In this document: piece by piece, positions 48,361 through 59,790 of the stretch
Numbering within the stretch: the first letter of the stretch is position 1
Layout of the letters: every line of letters begins with the position of its first letter
Assembly: GCA_039602395.1 (NCBI GenBank)
Contig: JBCNJP010000006.1
Coordinates: 17,100,952-17,164,951, forward strand
Length of the DNA stretch: 64,000 nt
Source of the DNA: Deinandra increscens subsp. villosa
Taxonomy: Eukaryota > Streptophyta > Magnoliopsida > Asterales > Asteraceae
Direction: 5' to 3'
Position numbers and translations under genes: made by a program
The notes under the pieces: generated by a model
What the model was told of the DNA's origin: nothing
What the model saw: the letters and a program-made list of their open reading frames with translations, nothing else
The model's database searches: none

Positions 48361-49940
48361 TTAGAAAGATCATCCACCTGAAAATGTTATTGGCCCTCTT
48401 GATGCAGGAGTTCAAACTCGAAGCAAATCTGGAATCATAAATGAATGCATGTTTACATGTTTTTGTCTCTCAATTGAACCTCTGAATATTGATTTCGCTC
48501 TAAAGGACCCAATCTGGGTTGAAGCGATGCATGAAGAGCTGAACCAGTTTACCAGATAAATGTATGGTAGTTGGTTGAAAAGCTGATGGATCAAAGGGTC
48601 ATTTCTACTTGTTGGCTCTACAAGAAAAACAAAGATGATAGTGGAGTTATTGTGCGGAACAAGGCTCATTTGATTGTGCAAGGATACAAGCAGATTGAGG
48701 AATTGATTATGATGAGGTGTATGCTCCGGTTACCCGCTTGGAGGCAAAACGAATTTTTCAAGCTTGTAAATCTTACATGAACTTCACAGTGTACCAGTTG
48801 GATGTTAAACTGCATTCTTGTATGCTGACATGGATGAGGAGGTTTATGTATCTCAACCTCCTGGATTTATTGATGAAGACTACCCAGATCATGTCTATCG
48901 TTTGGACAAAGCTCTTATGGCCTACATCAGGCTCCTCGATCTTGGTACAACACTTTGACGTATCATCTTGTTCAACATGAATATACACGTGGTGTGGTGG
49001 ATCAGACATTGTTTCGAAAAGTGGTTCGTGAGGACATAATCATGGTGCAAGTGTATGTAGACGATATCATTTTTAGGTCTACGATTGAAGATTTGTGCAA
49101 AGAATTCGAAGCTATCATGAAGCAAAAATTTGAAATGAGTGCTATGGGAGAGATGCAGTAGTTTCTTGCCATTCAAGTGAAACAGAATGATACTGGCATT
49201 CTTATTCATCAAGCTAAGTATGTTGATGAGATTCTGGAAAAATTCAAGATGTCAGCCTGAAAACCAATGGCCACACCCATGGTGTTTCGACCACTTTTGG
49301 CCCTTGATCCAGCTGGTGAACATGTAAATGAGCACATGTATCGCTCCATGATTGGCTCACTGATGTATTTAACCGCTAGTCGGCCCAACATCATGTTTGA
49401 TATTCATGCATGTGCTCGTTATCAACCCCATCCTAAAATTTATCATTTTCTTGTTGTTAAATGAATCTTTAGATATCTGATGGGCAGGCCTTGGCTTGGT
49501 CTTTGGTATCCTAAAGATTCGGAATTTAATCTTTTTGCCTTTTCTGATAGTGATTATGGAAGTTGTGAACTAGACAGAAAATCCACATCCACTGGATGTC
49601 AATATCTGGGGGATAGGCTGATCTCCTGGCAATGCAAAAAGTAACACACAGTTTCAAAATCCATAGCTGAAGCCGAATATATTGAAGCATATGCATGTTG
49701 TTCCTAAGTTTTGTGGATTCAACACCAGCAGGCAGACTACGGTTTGACCTTTATGGACACACCAATTTATTGTCATAATATTGCTGCTATACAAATTGTG
49801 AAAAATCCGGTACATCATTCTAAGACTAAACACATCAATATAAAGGTACACTTTATTCGTGACTGTTTTGACAAGAAGCTAATCCATCTAGAGCAGGTAG
49901 CCTCAGTTCCAAAAACGAAGGTATGTGTCACAACACTTAC
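48361..49940 (+). pseudogene. Decayed Copia RT-RNase H
   Basis: The piece begins in the integrase-RT linker (DHPPENVIGPLDAGVQTRSK), then DPIWVEAMHEELNQF. RT continues with YMNFTVYQLDVK and the intact catalytic YVDDIIF at 49054. Further on are VDEILEKFKM, then YRSMIGSLMYLTASRPNI. RNase H has FSDSDYGSCELDRKSTSTG, the SKSIAEAEYIEA region and a downstream HSKTKHINIKVHFIRD stretch. At least seven stops and several frame changes make it non-functional. It lies on the same strand as, and 1.8 kb upstream of, aORF copy 2, which suggests both belong to one ancient element. Confidence 0.88.
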
Positions 49941-50054
49941 AGATTAGTATGACATTTGACGGGAAACACACACTTAGGTTAAGTGCATGTTCTATTTGAC
50001 TGCAAGATTGGTCCCGATACACACGACGGACTCAAAAGTGTTGAATCAAATAAT

Positions 50055-50245
50055 CTCAAAAATTCGGCGTCCCCTCTTTTTTGTGTGAGCAAAGACCTGG
50101 GGATGTCTAAAGTCGTTAGTCAGTCCCGCCTCTGTTTTGCATGAGCGAAGACCTGGTGTAGAATGTACTGACGTGTTAGTCAGACTTTCCTCTGTCTTGC
50201 ATGAGCAAAGACCTGGTTAGTGTGTACTAACGTGCTTGCAGATCA
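50055..50245. repeat. Short tandem repeat behind RNase H
   Basis: Three copies of a unit containing cctctgttttgcatgagcga, then agacctgg and cgtgttagtcag, spaced about 60-70 bp. It lies between the pol remnant and the aORF leader. Confidence 0.65.
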
Positions 50246-51204
50246 CTTTATATTATTTACACCCAAAAGATGCCAATGTGCACAACAAAAGAGACCCCCA
50301 AGTGTCTAAAACCCTTTAGCCCTGAATTTGTGATTAGGCTTATGTGTTTGTTGAAAGGTTATAGCCTGACTGAAAAACGCATGTGAGTTGAAATCATACA
50401 AGTCTTTGTATATTATCCCTATCTCTTATGATCTGTTCCTTATCTTCTCAACCAAGTCTCGAGAAAAGATTCAAAAATTCTAGATATGAAAATGTGAAAA
50501 TATGTGGTAGGGAATGATTGAGCTTGATAGACTGCACGTATTAATTAACAAGGACTTGCGTGTGACTATCTTGTGTACATAATTATATACCTAAAAGGTA
50601 ATTAAATTACAAACAGTCTGGAAAAGAGGAACATGGGTTTAAAGAGGATAAAAATACTGACAATCAGCTGGACATGCTCGAGAAATGGATGCTAAAAAGG
50701 GTTCCTCAGTTCACAAGACGGCTTGATCCCTAACTGTGTTCAATTTATTATATTTTGGTTGTGTTAATTATTTTTATAGATTTATATCTAGTTTTCGTTT
50801 AAAGTTAAATTAATTCTACAGTCAGTCTGTGTCCAACTAGGTTGGGTGATCGAGTCTCGGTCTTAAGGGAAGCTAAGGAGTTAACTTGGGTTAACTTTTG
50901 GGTGGTTTTGAATGAAAGCTTGTTATGAGAGGTTATGAAATTTTAAGGTCACCACCTCAAAGAATCTTGTTTTATCCTAATTCTCATCTCTCTCTCTATC
51001 GTCATCGCCCTGAACCCCTCACCGCCGCTCACCACTGCCATGCCTCCACCTGCCACCGTGAACCACCCTTTAGCCACCGCATTAACACCTTTGTGTTCGA
51101 TTCTGTCTAGTGAGCTTTTCTTTTCCATTGATCCGTTTTATAGTGACTCGTGTTCAAGAAAATCGTGTCCGCCATTGTCAAGTTCTAAAAGCTTTGATTC
51201 AGAC
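50246..51204 (+). promoter_or_regulatory. Spacer and gene-like leader of aORF copy 2
   Basis: No coding domain is visible. From about 50925 the sequence becomes CT- and CCACC-rich, like a plant 5' leader, and leads to an ATG at 51205 that reads MAEEG, with a strong donor-like gtaagt at 51219. Copy 1 also starts MAEE. I infer a separately transcribed accessory gene; a clear TATA box was not found here. Confidence 0.35.
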
Positions 51205-51339
51205 ATGGCAGAGGAAGGGTAAGTGAAATTGAGGCTTATAGTATGATCGAAATTGCTTGTTTTGTGATTGCAGGTGAAATTTGGTCAAAAAAAAACACCA
51301 TTGCTAAACCCTGGTTCTTCAAAGATTTCAAGAAAAGAA

Positions 51340-51640
51340 GACAAGTTCTTCGGTTCGGCCTTAGGGTTTCCGCCCGAGGTCTCCAACTCGACCAGGGATT
51401 TTCGGGTCATTCTAGGTTGTCGGCTCGCCTAGGGATCTCCGCTCGAGGTCTTCGGCTCGTCCAAGGGTCTCTGGTTCGGCCTGCGTATTTTCGGTTTGGT
51501 CCCTGGGTTTTCGTCCCAGGTCAGACCGAATACTCTCTTCTGACTCAAAACTCCTTTCTATTGGCCGAAAACGCTCACTCTGGACCGAAAACCTCATGAT
51601 CTGACCGAAAACTCTCCGTTTTTTACCGAATACCTTCTTT
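51340..51640. repeat. TTCGG/CCGAA motif array in the aORF copy 2 leader
   Basis: More than ten TTCGG or TCGGC/T motifs (ttcggttcggcc, cttcggctcg, ttttcggtttgg) are followed by inverted forms (gaccgaaaac three times, gaccgaatac, taccgaatac). It occupies the same position upstream of the ORF as the TTTACGAT array of copy 1, but the motif is different. Confidence 0.7.
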
Positions 51641-51781
51641 TTGATCAAGTTTTCATGTGTTGTGATCTGTTGTCTGATTTATTTGATAAATTTTGTGATT
51701 TATGCTATTTTGAGCTTAAAATTATGATTTGTGCCTCTTAATTTGTTATTTTTACTGATTCATTTCAAGTATGTGCAGTAA

Positions 51782-54180
51782 TTGGAGTTTTCTTTGGATC
51801 ACAACATCTTATCGTTTATGGTTGATCCTACTGCTGATCATAAAGACCTGTTTGGATCTCTGATTACTGGTTTAAACGGATGTTGTTTAAAGACTGTTCT
51901 AAGATCCACTCCACTTGTTTGCAAAAATATGATTCGTGAATTTTGGATGACAGCCACTGTGAATAAAGATAAGTCTGCACTCTTGGCCAAAATTCAGAAC
52001 GCAAAGATTGTAATCTTTAAAGCTGACATCCACAAAGCACTAGTATTTGATGATATTGTTGATGACCCAATAGAGTTCCCAAAGTCTCGGGTAATGGATG
52101 TTTTAAGAGAAATGGGATATGAAGGAAACTCTCCACCTACGGCAAAAAAGAATAATCCAACTTTCTGGAGAATGCTAGCTCACTATCTACAGAAGAGTGT
52201 TATTTCCAAGAAAAGTAGTACCGATGACTTGAACCAGCAGCATACTGCAGCATTTGTGGCATTGGCAAAAGGATGGAAGTTTTATTTCTCTAAGATGATG
52301 TTGAGGGATTTACAGTCAGTTGCTATTAGAAAGAAGGATAAATTCTTGGTTGTCCCATGATTTATTCAGATGATCTTGAATAATAAATATCCTTTGCTAG
52401 AGAAGTCTGTTGATATTCTAGATCAAAAGCCTATGGGACTTGATGTATTCCATCTAATTAATCCTCCTCCTAGACCAGGAAAGAAGAGAGGTTCCGGTGT
52501 ATCTACCATTGGAAATAAATTCGGTAAATTTGCTGATAATTCTTCAGGTATACCTGCACCAATTCCACTGTGTGCACAAGACATGGTAGCTGAAGAACAT
52601 AATGTGGAGAGTATGAGACCACTCTCTCATGTCATTGAAAGTGTTAATGTCGAAGAATCTGATGATGATGATGATGATGATGATATTGTTAGAGACCTTC
52701 AAGGAGAATTGGGTAATGAGGTTGCACAGGGCTCAGAGATTCCTCCTCCTAGAGTTCCTGTTGTTGAAAGTACTTCTCCTATTGCTGATATTATTAAAGA
52801 ACAACCAAGGCCCTAAAAGAGTAGAAGAAACGGTGACCCCAGAGTGCAATATGAAAGTAGTTCCTCAAGGGAAGCTACTCATTTTGTTTAAGCCCCAAAT
52901 ACAACCCCAGTCACAACCAATCTTTTGGTATTTTGGGTTTAGGAAAAGGAAAGGAGCTAGAGATGGTAGAGTCCACAGCTATTCGTGGTCTACAACTTAG
53001 AGTTCAAGAATTAGAATGTCAGAATGCCGACAGGGCTGAATTAAATGGATCATTGTTGGCTAATCAAGAAGATGAAGCTAATAAGCAAGCAGATTTCAAG
53101 ACCAAAGTTAAAACTTAAATTAGTTATTTGATAGTGTTATATGCTACTATTAAGGCCAAGATGGGTAAGGAGTTTGCAGGAATAAATGTACCGAGTGTTG
53201 GTGGATCAAGTTCCAACACTAAATGTAATGTGGGTAACACTGCTGGTCCTTCAGATTCAGATCCTGAATTTGATTTTGAAATGGATTTTCCAGATATTCC
53301 TGATGATACCGGTGAGTTTGTGGGTGTTGAGGACATAAAAATTAATGACATTTTCAAGAATGCTCAGTTAAGAGAAGAAATGAAGGAGGCTGATGAGGCA
53401 ATGCACAAGAGTGTCAACATGATTTCTCCTCAACCAATAGACACAATGAATTGGTTTACAGAATTGGGAACTCCTCCTCCTCAATACTCATGGCATTTAG
53501 GTAAATTGAATCTGACAAGAAAGGAAATAGAAATGGCATTCGAGCATGGAACTATGATGCTAACAAGAAATTATTTGATGTCCTTCGCAAGGGACATAGT
53601 CATATGGAGTACTATTCAAATCTTAATCAACTTCACTCTTGGTCTATGGTCGATTTGAATGCTCTGTTTTATGCTACTTTTATCAATCGATCAGGTAATA
53701 CTGATGCTACTCTTGTCAATAATCTGTTGAGAAAGGCTTCTCGTACTAGGTTCAAAGATTTTAAAGGTGTTGCGGATAAAGTTTTCACCAAAAAGGACCC
53801 TGTTACTGGAGAAGAAAGAACTAAAGTTTACTAGCCACCAATTGTCAAAACAAAGGTTGTTCCACTATTAGATGCAATTGCAGATGAAACATTGATGAAC
53901 ACTTTTGACTCCTGGCATTTTTATCCGACTACAGGTGAAGTCGTAGTTGTATGCAAAGGTATTGATTACAGGTTCTATGATACAATGGATTTGCTCAGAT
54001 TTGGTGAAAAAGATATCAAGATCCTAGCTGCTGCACCTATTCTTTGAATCACAAATAGTGAGGAAGATGATGATTAAGTGAATGCATCCTCGTTAGCAGC
54101 CAAGAAGATTGTTCAGAAGAATTGGTAGGAGACCAAAAAGGAGCGTACCTTCTCTTTCAGCTTGCCATCAAGCTCTAATG
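51782..54180 (+). pseudogene. Retroelement accessory ORF (aORF), copy 2, decayed
   Basis: Diverged homologue of the ORF at 2448-5062. The N-terminal domain (51782-52360) has REFWMTA, MGYEGNSPP, FWRMLAHYLQKS and TAAFVALAKGW. A stop at 52358 is followed by NNKYPLLEKSVDILDQKPMG in the same frame, then an acidic run of eight Asp. A coiled-coil remnant lies at about 52960-53115. The C-terminal domain is split over several frames (PVTGEERTKVY, then FDSWHFYPTTGEVVVVCKG and DLLRFGEKDIKILAAAPIL ending about 54045). Shared motifs and order with copy 1, despite low identity elsewhere, indicate past selection on the protein. Molecular function is unknown. A preceding exon starting at 51205 is possible. 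Confidence 0.7.
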
Positions 54181-54182
54181 AT

Positions 54183-54225
54183 GTAAGCCTAGGGGAAGAT
54201 TTAAAGGACTATTTTGAAGGCTTAC
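54183..54225 (+). promoter_or_regulatory. PPT inside a hairpin (copy 2)
   Basis: Purine tract aggggaaga (54191-54199) lies in the loop between arms gtaagcct (54183-54190) and aggcttac (54218-54225), eight perfect pairs with a 27 nt loop. Relative to copy 1, three of the eight pairs differ and all three are compensated on the other arm. Confidence 0.6.
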
Positions 54226-55375
54226 GCATTAGATAATCCTTCTGGTTAATGGAGTTTTGTTTGTAATTAGTAATTAGGCTTAGATTGAGTTTATGGGCTA
54301 AATTATAAATGGGTTAGTGTGTTATGAGGGGGGGGGGGGTATTGGGTGTAATAGGGTTAGAGGTTGCAAAAACTAAATAAGCAACCTCTAACCCACTAGT
54401 TTAGGTGTTGATGCTGAGTTCTCTCAACCGCTTTTGGTTTTCAAGGTATAATACAATTTGGTTGTTCTAAACACTTGTGTTCTGCGATTTCTATAGTAAT
54501 CAAGTAAGTGTTTAATCTTTATTGCTTTCTTGATCATTTGTTTATTTCTTGAATCATACACGAGTTGTGATTCCGCCACCACTCATGTTTCTGATATCGT
54601 GTAAGGTCTGATCTCGATCCTACAGAAATCACAAAAAGGGGTGAAAAAGGCAAGAAAATGAAGAAAAAGACAAAATTCTCCTAAAACCGGGACCAAACAC
54701 GGGTCTTGCTTCATCAAGCACGGGCTGTGCTTTTTCCGGCAGAAGACGACAACGTAGACTCAGAGCCGATGATGTGTCCCTCTTACAAGCATGATCTGTG
54801 CAAATGTTGGCCATGGGTCATGCTTCCTCTGATGTAATCCTACGGAAGATTTGCATATAAGACAAAAAGAGTTGATGTTTGCAATAACACGGGCTATGCT
54901 AGAAAAAGCACGACTCGTGCTTTGTCTTCCAGCCTCTATAAATACAAAGTTTTCTCTCCATTTCAACTTGCTCAAGTCTTTCCTCTTCTCTATAATTTTT
55001 GTCTTTGAGTCACTTATCTTTGAAGTTTGGTCATTTTTCTCAAGATTGTAAGAATTCAACTTAATCAAAGTAGTCTACGTTTGTCTGTGAACTTAACTTA
55101 TTTGTTTAAGCAAATCTTTAAAGCCATATTTGGCTAAATCTTACACTAACTTGGAGGAAACAAACTTTTGGTGAGTTGGTAACATGAGTACATAAAACAC
55201 TCTTTAGGTGTGTGCATCGATGACTATGAAAACTAATCTTTTATATTGAAAGTTTATTATCCCCCTTAATGAAAAAACGTGACTTTTGTATTATGGACCA
55301 TTTGAGCCCTCAAAAGCACATTAATTTGTGGGTGAGAACCGATTAGGGGATGAGGAGTTGTTTTAAGAAAGAATC
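54200..55375 (+). mobile_element. 3' LTR of the aORF element, copy 2 (bounds uncertain)
   Basis: The sequence follows the PPT. It carries a G-run (about 54329-54340) and sequence that aligns with the LTR-like region after copy 1. Shared features are GCACG palindromes, tataaatac before a ttgctcaagtctttcc stretch, aagcaaatctt and ggatgagg near the end. The expected TG start is lost and the 3' end is not defined. Confidence 0.45.
54690..54925. repeat. GCACG-type palindrome array, copy 2
   Basis: It includes aacacgggtcttgc, gcacgggctgtgc, acacgggctatgc and gcacgactcgtgc. It has the same layout as 5518-5640 but different intervening sequence. Confidence 0.6.
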
Positions 55376-56216
55376 ACACCTCATAGAAAGTAATGCATTT
55401 GTATGCTTTATGTCTTTGTAAAGAAAACATGGGTTACGTCAAGAGAGCACTATAAAGGTATTTAGGTTGTGGTTTTGGGCTGGTAATATTTTGCCACTTC
55501 ATATGTCGCGTGAGCAGTACATAGGTAGAAACGGGCCATTACTCCTTATAATAGATTTTAACCAATACAGCATACCAATATATCTGAGCGTAGTGACAAT
55601 GTTTGGCTCAGATGGTCATGGTTCTGCGACTGAACGACATTGAGAACACACTATATTTGCGAAAGGTCAATCTTAAGGGAGGGCTTATGTATAATAAGGT
55701 TACTAAATCCACCATTAGCGAGTCAACCCAAGTGATGTTATATTTGATTACTTTTACTAACTTCACTTTATTTTCTTCTTATCTTATTATATTTTTCTTT
55801 AAAAGCCATTTTTCCAACTTATAGATCCGGTTATACGTTGACCAAGATTTTGAGTACAGAGCTCTTGTGTTCTGGACGACTTCGGTATGTTACCCTCACT
55901 ATACTATACATGCGATGGGTGCACTTGCCCGAACATGTGGTGTATAGTGATCGTCTAGTTATCGTGTTTTATAAATTTAAATCTTACACAAAAAAATGGT
56001 GTTTTACGACCCATTAATGTCATATTTTATATGCACATGCCTACACGTCATTCATGACAACACATCTGAGCGTGACAATACTATGACCATAAGGTCCTAC
56101 GAAAAAATGACATTGGTTACACACTATATTTGTTACTGAACAGAACTGTCCTCCTGGGAGTCATCCTTACTGGTGAACAACGGGAGGAATGTATGATTCG
56201 ACATACACCGAGAGGG

Positions 56217-58584
56217 CAGAGCCGGCCCTAGGCCTGGGCCAGCTGGGCTACAGCCCAGGGCATCAATCTTCAAGGGGGCAGCAGTTTTTTAGTTAGCCTA
56301 ATAGTAGTATTTTTAGCCCACTTAGTTTTTAGGTTAGCCCAATGGATTAAATTATTGGCTGATTAAAAAAAATACGTATACACGGACGATCAGGAGGAGG
56401 CGGGAGCAGCGACGATTCATTCTCTTCTCCAATCTCAGGATAGTCAATTCAGCGATTCTTTCTCCACTTTTCCAGGCCACCTTCAAGAATCACGATTCAC
56501 GAATCAAAGAGGGCCGACGATCGACGAAGTGACGAGTAGACTCCGGTCTTGCGGTCTCCGGCGATCAGAATCACGACGGACTGAGTGACTGACGGGACTG
56601 TCGGACTGACGAAGTGAAAGTGACGAGTAGACTCCGGTCTCCGTCGAACAGAATTCAGAATTTCAGACGTGAGGGATTGAGGGATGTTGAACTGTTGAAC
56701 TCCGGCGATCAGAATACGGAATTTCAGACGTGAGGGTTGTTGAACTGTTGAACTCCGGCGATCAGAATTTCTAGGCCGGCTGCTGGCTCACTGATCAGGC
56801 GACAGGCGATCAACCGGGAACCATCGTGTACAACCATCTGGTGCTCAGGTGATATTGTTCCAATAATTCTACATTTAAATATATCTTTGTCATTACTCAT
56901 TGATATTTGATATCATGCCCCCTCGTGTACAACCATCTGGTGCTTAAAATAGAAAAAGGAAAAAACAATAGGAAAAACTTACTCAATCTTTACAAGGATC
57001 GTTAAAAAAATATTTTAGTCATGAAGGTAATACTAGTAGAGAAAATGTTGATGAACAGAATGTGGAAGACAATAATATTAGTGAAAATAATGTTGATGAA
57101 AGTAATGGTAATGAGAATAATGTTGAAGACAATGATGTTGAGGAAAATAATGTTGATGAGAATGAAAACGAATTTGATACAATGTTTGAAGATAATGAAA
57201 ATCAAAACCCTATTGAAGAAAATACTGAAAGTCATAAAAATTCTTGTGATAATGGAGCTAATTGCAATATTTTTGATGTGAGAGTTTTGAATGGTTTAGA
57301 TTCAAAAATGAAAGATTTACTCACAATTAAGTGGCCGGTTAGAGAAACTAATCTCAGTTATCCAAAAGATAAGTTAGGTAGACATTTCTCTTGCTCATAC
57401 TATATACGTACGCTACGAAATGGTGATATTGTTGATCGAAAATGGTTGGCATACTCAAAAGAGGTTGATAATGTTGTAAGTTGTTTAAAACTGCCATTTC
57501 TAGAAGTCAATTAGGAAGTGAAGGAACAAATGATTGGAAACATCTTGGTGAAATTTTAAAGCAACATGAAAATAGTTCAGAACATATGATTAATTTAAGA
57601 ACTTGGTCTGAATTGCGGTTAAGGTTAAATACGAATCAAACAATTTGATAAAGAGTTACAAGAACTTATTAGAAAGGATACCGAACATTGGAAAGAAGTT
57701 TTAGTTAGAATAATTGTTGTTGTTGAATGTCTAGCAACATATAATATGTCGTTTCGTGGTACAAATGAAAAGCTTCATGAAAATTCTAATGGAAACTTTT
57801 TAGGAATACTTCAAATGATTGCAAAGTTTGATCCCGTAATGAAAGAACATTTTCTTAGAATTGAAAACAAAGAAATTCATTACCATTATCTTAGTCACAA
57901 TATTTCAAAATGAATTGATTGAAATGTTAGCATTTGAGGTAAAAAAATGCAATAATTAAAAAAATCAAAGAGTCAAAATATTTTTCGGTAATTCTTGATT
58001 GCACCCCCAATGTAAGTCACAAAGAACAAATAACTTTAATTATAAGATGTGTTGATATGTCTAGTGCACCTATAAAAGTAGAAGAGTATTTTTTAGAGTT
58101 TCTAGTCGTAGATGATACATCGGGTTTAGGTCTTTTTAATGTGTTACAAGAAGTGCTAAAATCTCTTGATTTAGATATAAAAAATGTGAGAGGACATGGG
58201 TATGATAATGGATCTAATATGAAGGGAAAACACCAAGGTGTGCAAACAAGATTAAAAAATATAAATCCTAGAGCTTTTTATGTTCCATGTGGTTAAATGG
58301 GTTAGCAATGTTAAGTATAGAAAGTAGTTTTTTAGCTAATGTTGATTATGACAAACTAATTGAGGTTTTTGCATCAAAAAATGCACGTAGACATCATTTT
58401 AGATGATTTATATGTTGTAATTTCGAAACTTTTTATTTAGTTAATAAAATCGGCGTGGGGATGAGCCGCCTAGCTTGACTAGGTTCCAAACCCTTAAAAC
58501 TCTGTGTTGTACTATTTAAACTTTTTAACAGGGGCAAATTTTTTACTCGCGCCCTAGGCATCCAAATTCTCAGGACCAGCCCTG
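56217..58584 (+). mobile_element. Internally deleted hAT element
   Basis: Perfect 8 bp TSD cgagaggg at 56209-56216 and 58585-58592. The ends are cagagccggccctag and, reverse-complemented, cagggctggtcctgag. It has the same superfamily and transposase type as the element at 14257 but is only 2.37 kb long. A repeated segment with actccggcgatcagaat (about 56535-56770) lies in its 5' region. Confidence 0.9.
56915..58404 (+). pseudogene. hAT transposase remnant (ZMYM1-like)
   Basis: The ATG at 56915 (MPPRVQPSGA) is followed at once by a stop. An Asn/Glu-rich acidic repeat (NVDE, NNVE) reads open from 57062. The zinc-finger region YPKDKLGRHFSCSYYIRTLR is present. The core continues in other frames to GHGYDNGSNMKGKHQGVQTR and AFYVPCG near 58290. 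There a large deletion joins it directly to the C-terminal end (NGLAMLSIES, then FASKNARRHHF, stop at 58402-58404). Most of the catalytic core's second half and the SAERSFSK dimerisation segment are missing, so the protein cannot be active. Confidence 0.85.
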
Positions 58585-58992
58585 CGAGAGGGGCCACTTC
58601 TATCTTAGTATAACAATCTTTTAGAAAAGTTTATGGATAAAAATGTTACTAATCTCATTAACGAAAAGTCCTGTAAATGATATTATCTTGAATTGAAATT
58701 AACTAAAACTTATTTTATATTTATTTTATTTTTATATTTTCTTAAACATATCAAATTTTGGTTTCGGTTAGACGTTAATGACGGTTTAGTATCAAGATCC
58801 CTCACAAGTGTATCTTTGGACGACCTCGGTTATATTACACTAATAATGGGTGCACGTGCCATAATGTGTGGTACTTGACGATAGTTTCTTAACATGTTTT
58901 ATAAATTTAAACTTGCACACAGTGGTGTTTTTTGACCCATAATTATCATATTGTTATACATAACACCCGCACATCAGCCGCTTTGCATGAAG

Positions 58993-59344
58993 TAGCTTTT
59001 AAAGTAACCTGACCTGCTATGAAAGTACTACACCCTAAACCCACAAGAACAGAAACTCGTGTTAGATCTACTCTTCTGCACATGCAAATTTCCCCATACA
59101 TCCAAATATTAACAGGTTTGAATATTTATCTTCCTTTCAACGGGTGGGGTCAGTCATGAATCCACGAGCATGTCTAAAATCAGAGAGTGAACACAAGTTA
59201 AGGTTCTACATCTAATTATATATATATATATATTAAAGAAATCAAAATCAATAAAATAATTAAATAAAAAATGAAAATAGAAGAACTCAGATATATATAT
59301 AGATATATATATATATATACATATATATAGAGAGAGAGAGAGAG
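58993..59344. other. Intergenic sequence with TA and GA microsatellites
   Basis: No ORF with a domain. It holds TA runs at about 59216-59232 and 59290-59328 and a short GA run at about 59329-59345. Confidence 0.5.
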
Positions 59345-59770
59345 ATGAAGGATCGAATGAAAACCCTTCCGAGTTATGAAAACTTGGCAAATTTTTCAAA
59401 AATGCGTTTGAAAATCGGTTTTTGTTCTGATTTTATGGTGGTTCTCTGAGTCATAATGACCCCCCCCCCCTCTCCCCCCCCCCCTAACAAAAATTAGAAA
59501 ACCGTCGACAAAATATTTTTGAAAAAAATACAAAAAGTTACATAACATATGAAACATCTCTTTGTTACATAATTTTACGTAATGTTACATATGTAACATG
59601 CCTGTAACGTGAAAAAAATCAGATTTCGGAGAAAAAAAAATCACCATGGGGATCGATAGAATGTGTAGAATCACAAAAAAAAAGTTAAAAAAATAAAAAG
59701 AAAATTACTCCGTTTTGAGAGAGTTTGTCAGGTTTTCACAACTGTGAGGAGTTTGCATAGGATCCTTCCC
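59345..59770. mobile_element. TA-flanked MITE A
   Basis: Starts gaaggatcgaatgaaaaccc and ends ttgcataggatccttccc, bounded on both sides by TA or TA/GA microsatellite. It shares tatggtggttctct and the gagtt(a/g)tgaaaact segment with the next element. It contains C-runs at about 59461-59485. Confidence 0.55.
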
Positions 59771-59790
59771 ATATATATATATATATATAT

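Larger units (their letters stand above)
55575..58985. repeat. Diverged ~490 bp tandem repeat, second unit split by hAT
   Basis: Unit 1 runs from about 55575 to 56060 and unit 2 from 56063 to 56216 and 58593 to about 58985. Shared landmarks are ctgagcgt...gacaat, cacactatatttg, ggacgac(t/c)tcggt, atgggtgcac, gtgttttataaattta and ggtgtttt(a/t)(c/t)gaccca. Long-diverged copies; no coding content. Confidence 0.65.
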
